Shown: positions 5,709 through 6,399 of the stretch, piece by piece | Layout: each line of letters starts with the position of its first letter | Position numbering within the stretch: the stretch's first letter is position 1 | DNA from: JBBRWV01 sp038248985 | GTDB lineage: Bacteria > Planctomycetota > Phycisphaerae > WQYP01 | DNA length: 6,399 nt | Direction: 5' to 3' | Assembly: GCA_038248985.1 (NCBI GenBank) | Contig: JBBRWV010000161.1 | Location: 1-6,399, forward strand | Position numbers and translations under genes: made by a program | Notes under the pieces: model-generated | The model's database searches: none | What the model saw: the letters and a program-made list of their open reading frames with translations, nothing else | Told to the model about the DNA's origin: nothing

Positions 5709-6399
5709 CTAAAGTTCAACAGTCACGAATGCGCTCGACTCGAATTTGAATTGTGCTTCTTCGGCGATGTGCTCCAGTGCCTCCACCTCAGCTTGGGTGA
5801 AAAGCAGCCCGCCGTGTTTCGCACTAAGCGCAGCCGCTTGAGCTTCAAGCTGCCCAGGGAGCATGGCCTTTTCGTTGCCGTGGCCGAGAATGTCCTTGAT
5901 CACGGCTTTCACGTTCTGCTTCTGTGTGCGCTTCGCCGCGAAGTTTTCGCCGCTGATGGCATCGGGTCGCGTGCATTGGAAGAAGAAGCAGCAGGTGCCT
6001 TTTTCGCCGGTGGGTACTTTGTCCCAACGGTTGCGGAGGGTAGGCAGTGATCCGCCGATGTAGGCGGCGTAAAGTTCGTCGATCAATGAGAGGCCATATC
6101 CCTTGTGGGCACCAAACGGGAAGAGCGCTTGAATTTTGGCGGGGTCGGTCGTTTCGTTGCCCTGCTCATCCACACCCCAACCGGCGGGGACCGGTTTGCC
6201 TTCGCGGATGAATTGCTGGATGCGGCCCATGGCGACGATGGAGGTGGCCCAGTCGATGCAGATGGGGTAGCCGATTTCGTCGGTGGTGGGGAAGGCCCAT
6301 GAGTGCGGGTTGGTGCCGAGGGTGGGGAACTTGCCGCCGTACGGAACGACTTCGGCGAGGGCCGCTGTGCAGGATGTGTAAGCGATGTAGCCTTTCTGC
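5709..6399 (-). CDS. Ldh2-family malate/L-lactate-type NAD(P) oxidoreductase, partial (start outside window)
   Basis: The frame is open to the window edge and gives 229 visible residues, with the stop TAG at 5709-5711. Family members run about 330-360 residues, so roughly the first third, including the usual catalytic histidine segment, is missing. Visible signatures are LGTNPHSWAFPT, IDWATSIVAMGRI, GWGVDEQGNETTDP and PFGAHKGYGLSLIDEL, in the order found in malate/L-lactate/2,3-diketo-L-gulonate (YiaK-type) and ureidoglycolate dehydrogenases. The C-terminus keeps the usual MLPGQLEA helix region. These soluble enzymes interconvert 2-hydroxy acids and 2-keto acids with NAD(P). The exact substrate cannot be read from the sequence. 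Being upstream of the SDR gene on the same strand, it is probably in the same operon, which would fit sugar-acid or lactate/keto-acid metabolism. The first visible ATG (6230) is internal to the family fold and is not the start. Confidence 0.93.
   Translation of the reverse strand, partial: QKGYIAYTSCTAALAEVVPYGGKFPTLGTNPHSWAFPTTDEIGYPICIDWATSIVAMGRIQQFIREGKPVPAGWGVDEQGNETTDPAKIQALFPFGAHKGYGLSLIDELYAAYIGGSLPTLRNRWDKVPTGEKGTCCFFFQCTRPDAISGENFAAKRTQKQNVKAVIKDILGHGNEKAMLPGQLEAQAAALSAKHGGLLFTQAEVEALEHIAEEAQFKFESSAFVTVEL

Noticed and set aside
4845..6050. A 401-codon open frame on the plus strand opposite the SDR and Ldh2 genes
   Set aside because: It is antisense to two clearly homologous genes. 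The product is a low-complexity Gly/Asp/Ala-rich sequence with no family motifs, as expected from the complement of GC-rich coding DNA.

Overview
This is a GC-rich bacterial chromosomal window. It carries a small carbohydrate-catabolism island, read from the plus strand at its centre and from the minus strand at its right end. Gene content (a cytoplasmic GH50-like clan GH-A glycosidase, a GH29-like glycosidase, an SDR sugar-acid dehydrogenase and an Ldh2-family dehydrogenase), single-gene style Shine-Dalgarno starts and overall composition suggest a polysaccharide-degrading bacterium of the Verrucomicrobia / Planctomycetes / Kiritimatiellae type. No marker gene is present, so this taxonomic placement is an inference.

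Layout. Positions 1-62 hold the last 19 codons of an unidentified plus-strand gene, followed by an intrinsic terminator (77-113) and a second GC-rich hairpin (180-211). The second hairpin could also end the convergent minus-strand gene. Positions 306-884 (minus) encode an unrecognised two-helix membrane protein with an extracytoplasmic domain flanked by two cysteines. A divergent intergenic region (885-1088) follows and must contain the promoters for both sides. Positions 1089-3101 (plus) encode a GH50-like glycoside hydrolase, and 42 nt later 3144-4781 (plus) encode a GH29-like enzyme; these two look like one operon. Only 15 nt separate the GH29 stop from the stop of the convergent SDR gene (4797-5597, minus). 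An Ldh2-family oxidoreductase (5709-6399, minus, 5' end outside the window) lies upstream of the SDR in the same direction.

How the parts may work together. Neither glycosidase has a signal peptide, so both probably act on imported oligosaccharides in the cytoplasm. The GH50-like enzyme would remove or cleave at beta-D-galactose-type units. The GH29-like enzyme would remove an alpha-L-fucose-like sugar, possibly alpha-L-galactose, because several residues usually contacting the substrate differ from the canonical pattern. The SDR resembles gluconate 5-dehydrogenase / KduD-type enzymes, and together with the Ldh2 protein it could oxidise or reduce the resulting sugar acids or keto acids. The most notable points are this intracellular exo-glycosidase pair, the altered GH29 active-site motifs, and a G excess on the plus strand that persists across genes on both strands to the right of about position 1040. 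I saw no transposase, CRISPR array, tRNA, rRNA or riboswitch.
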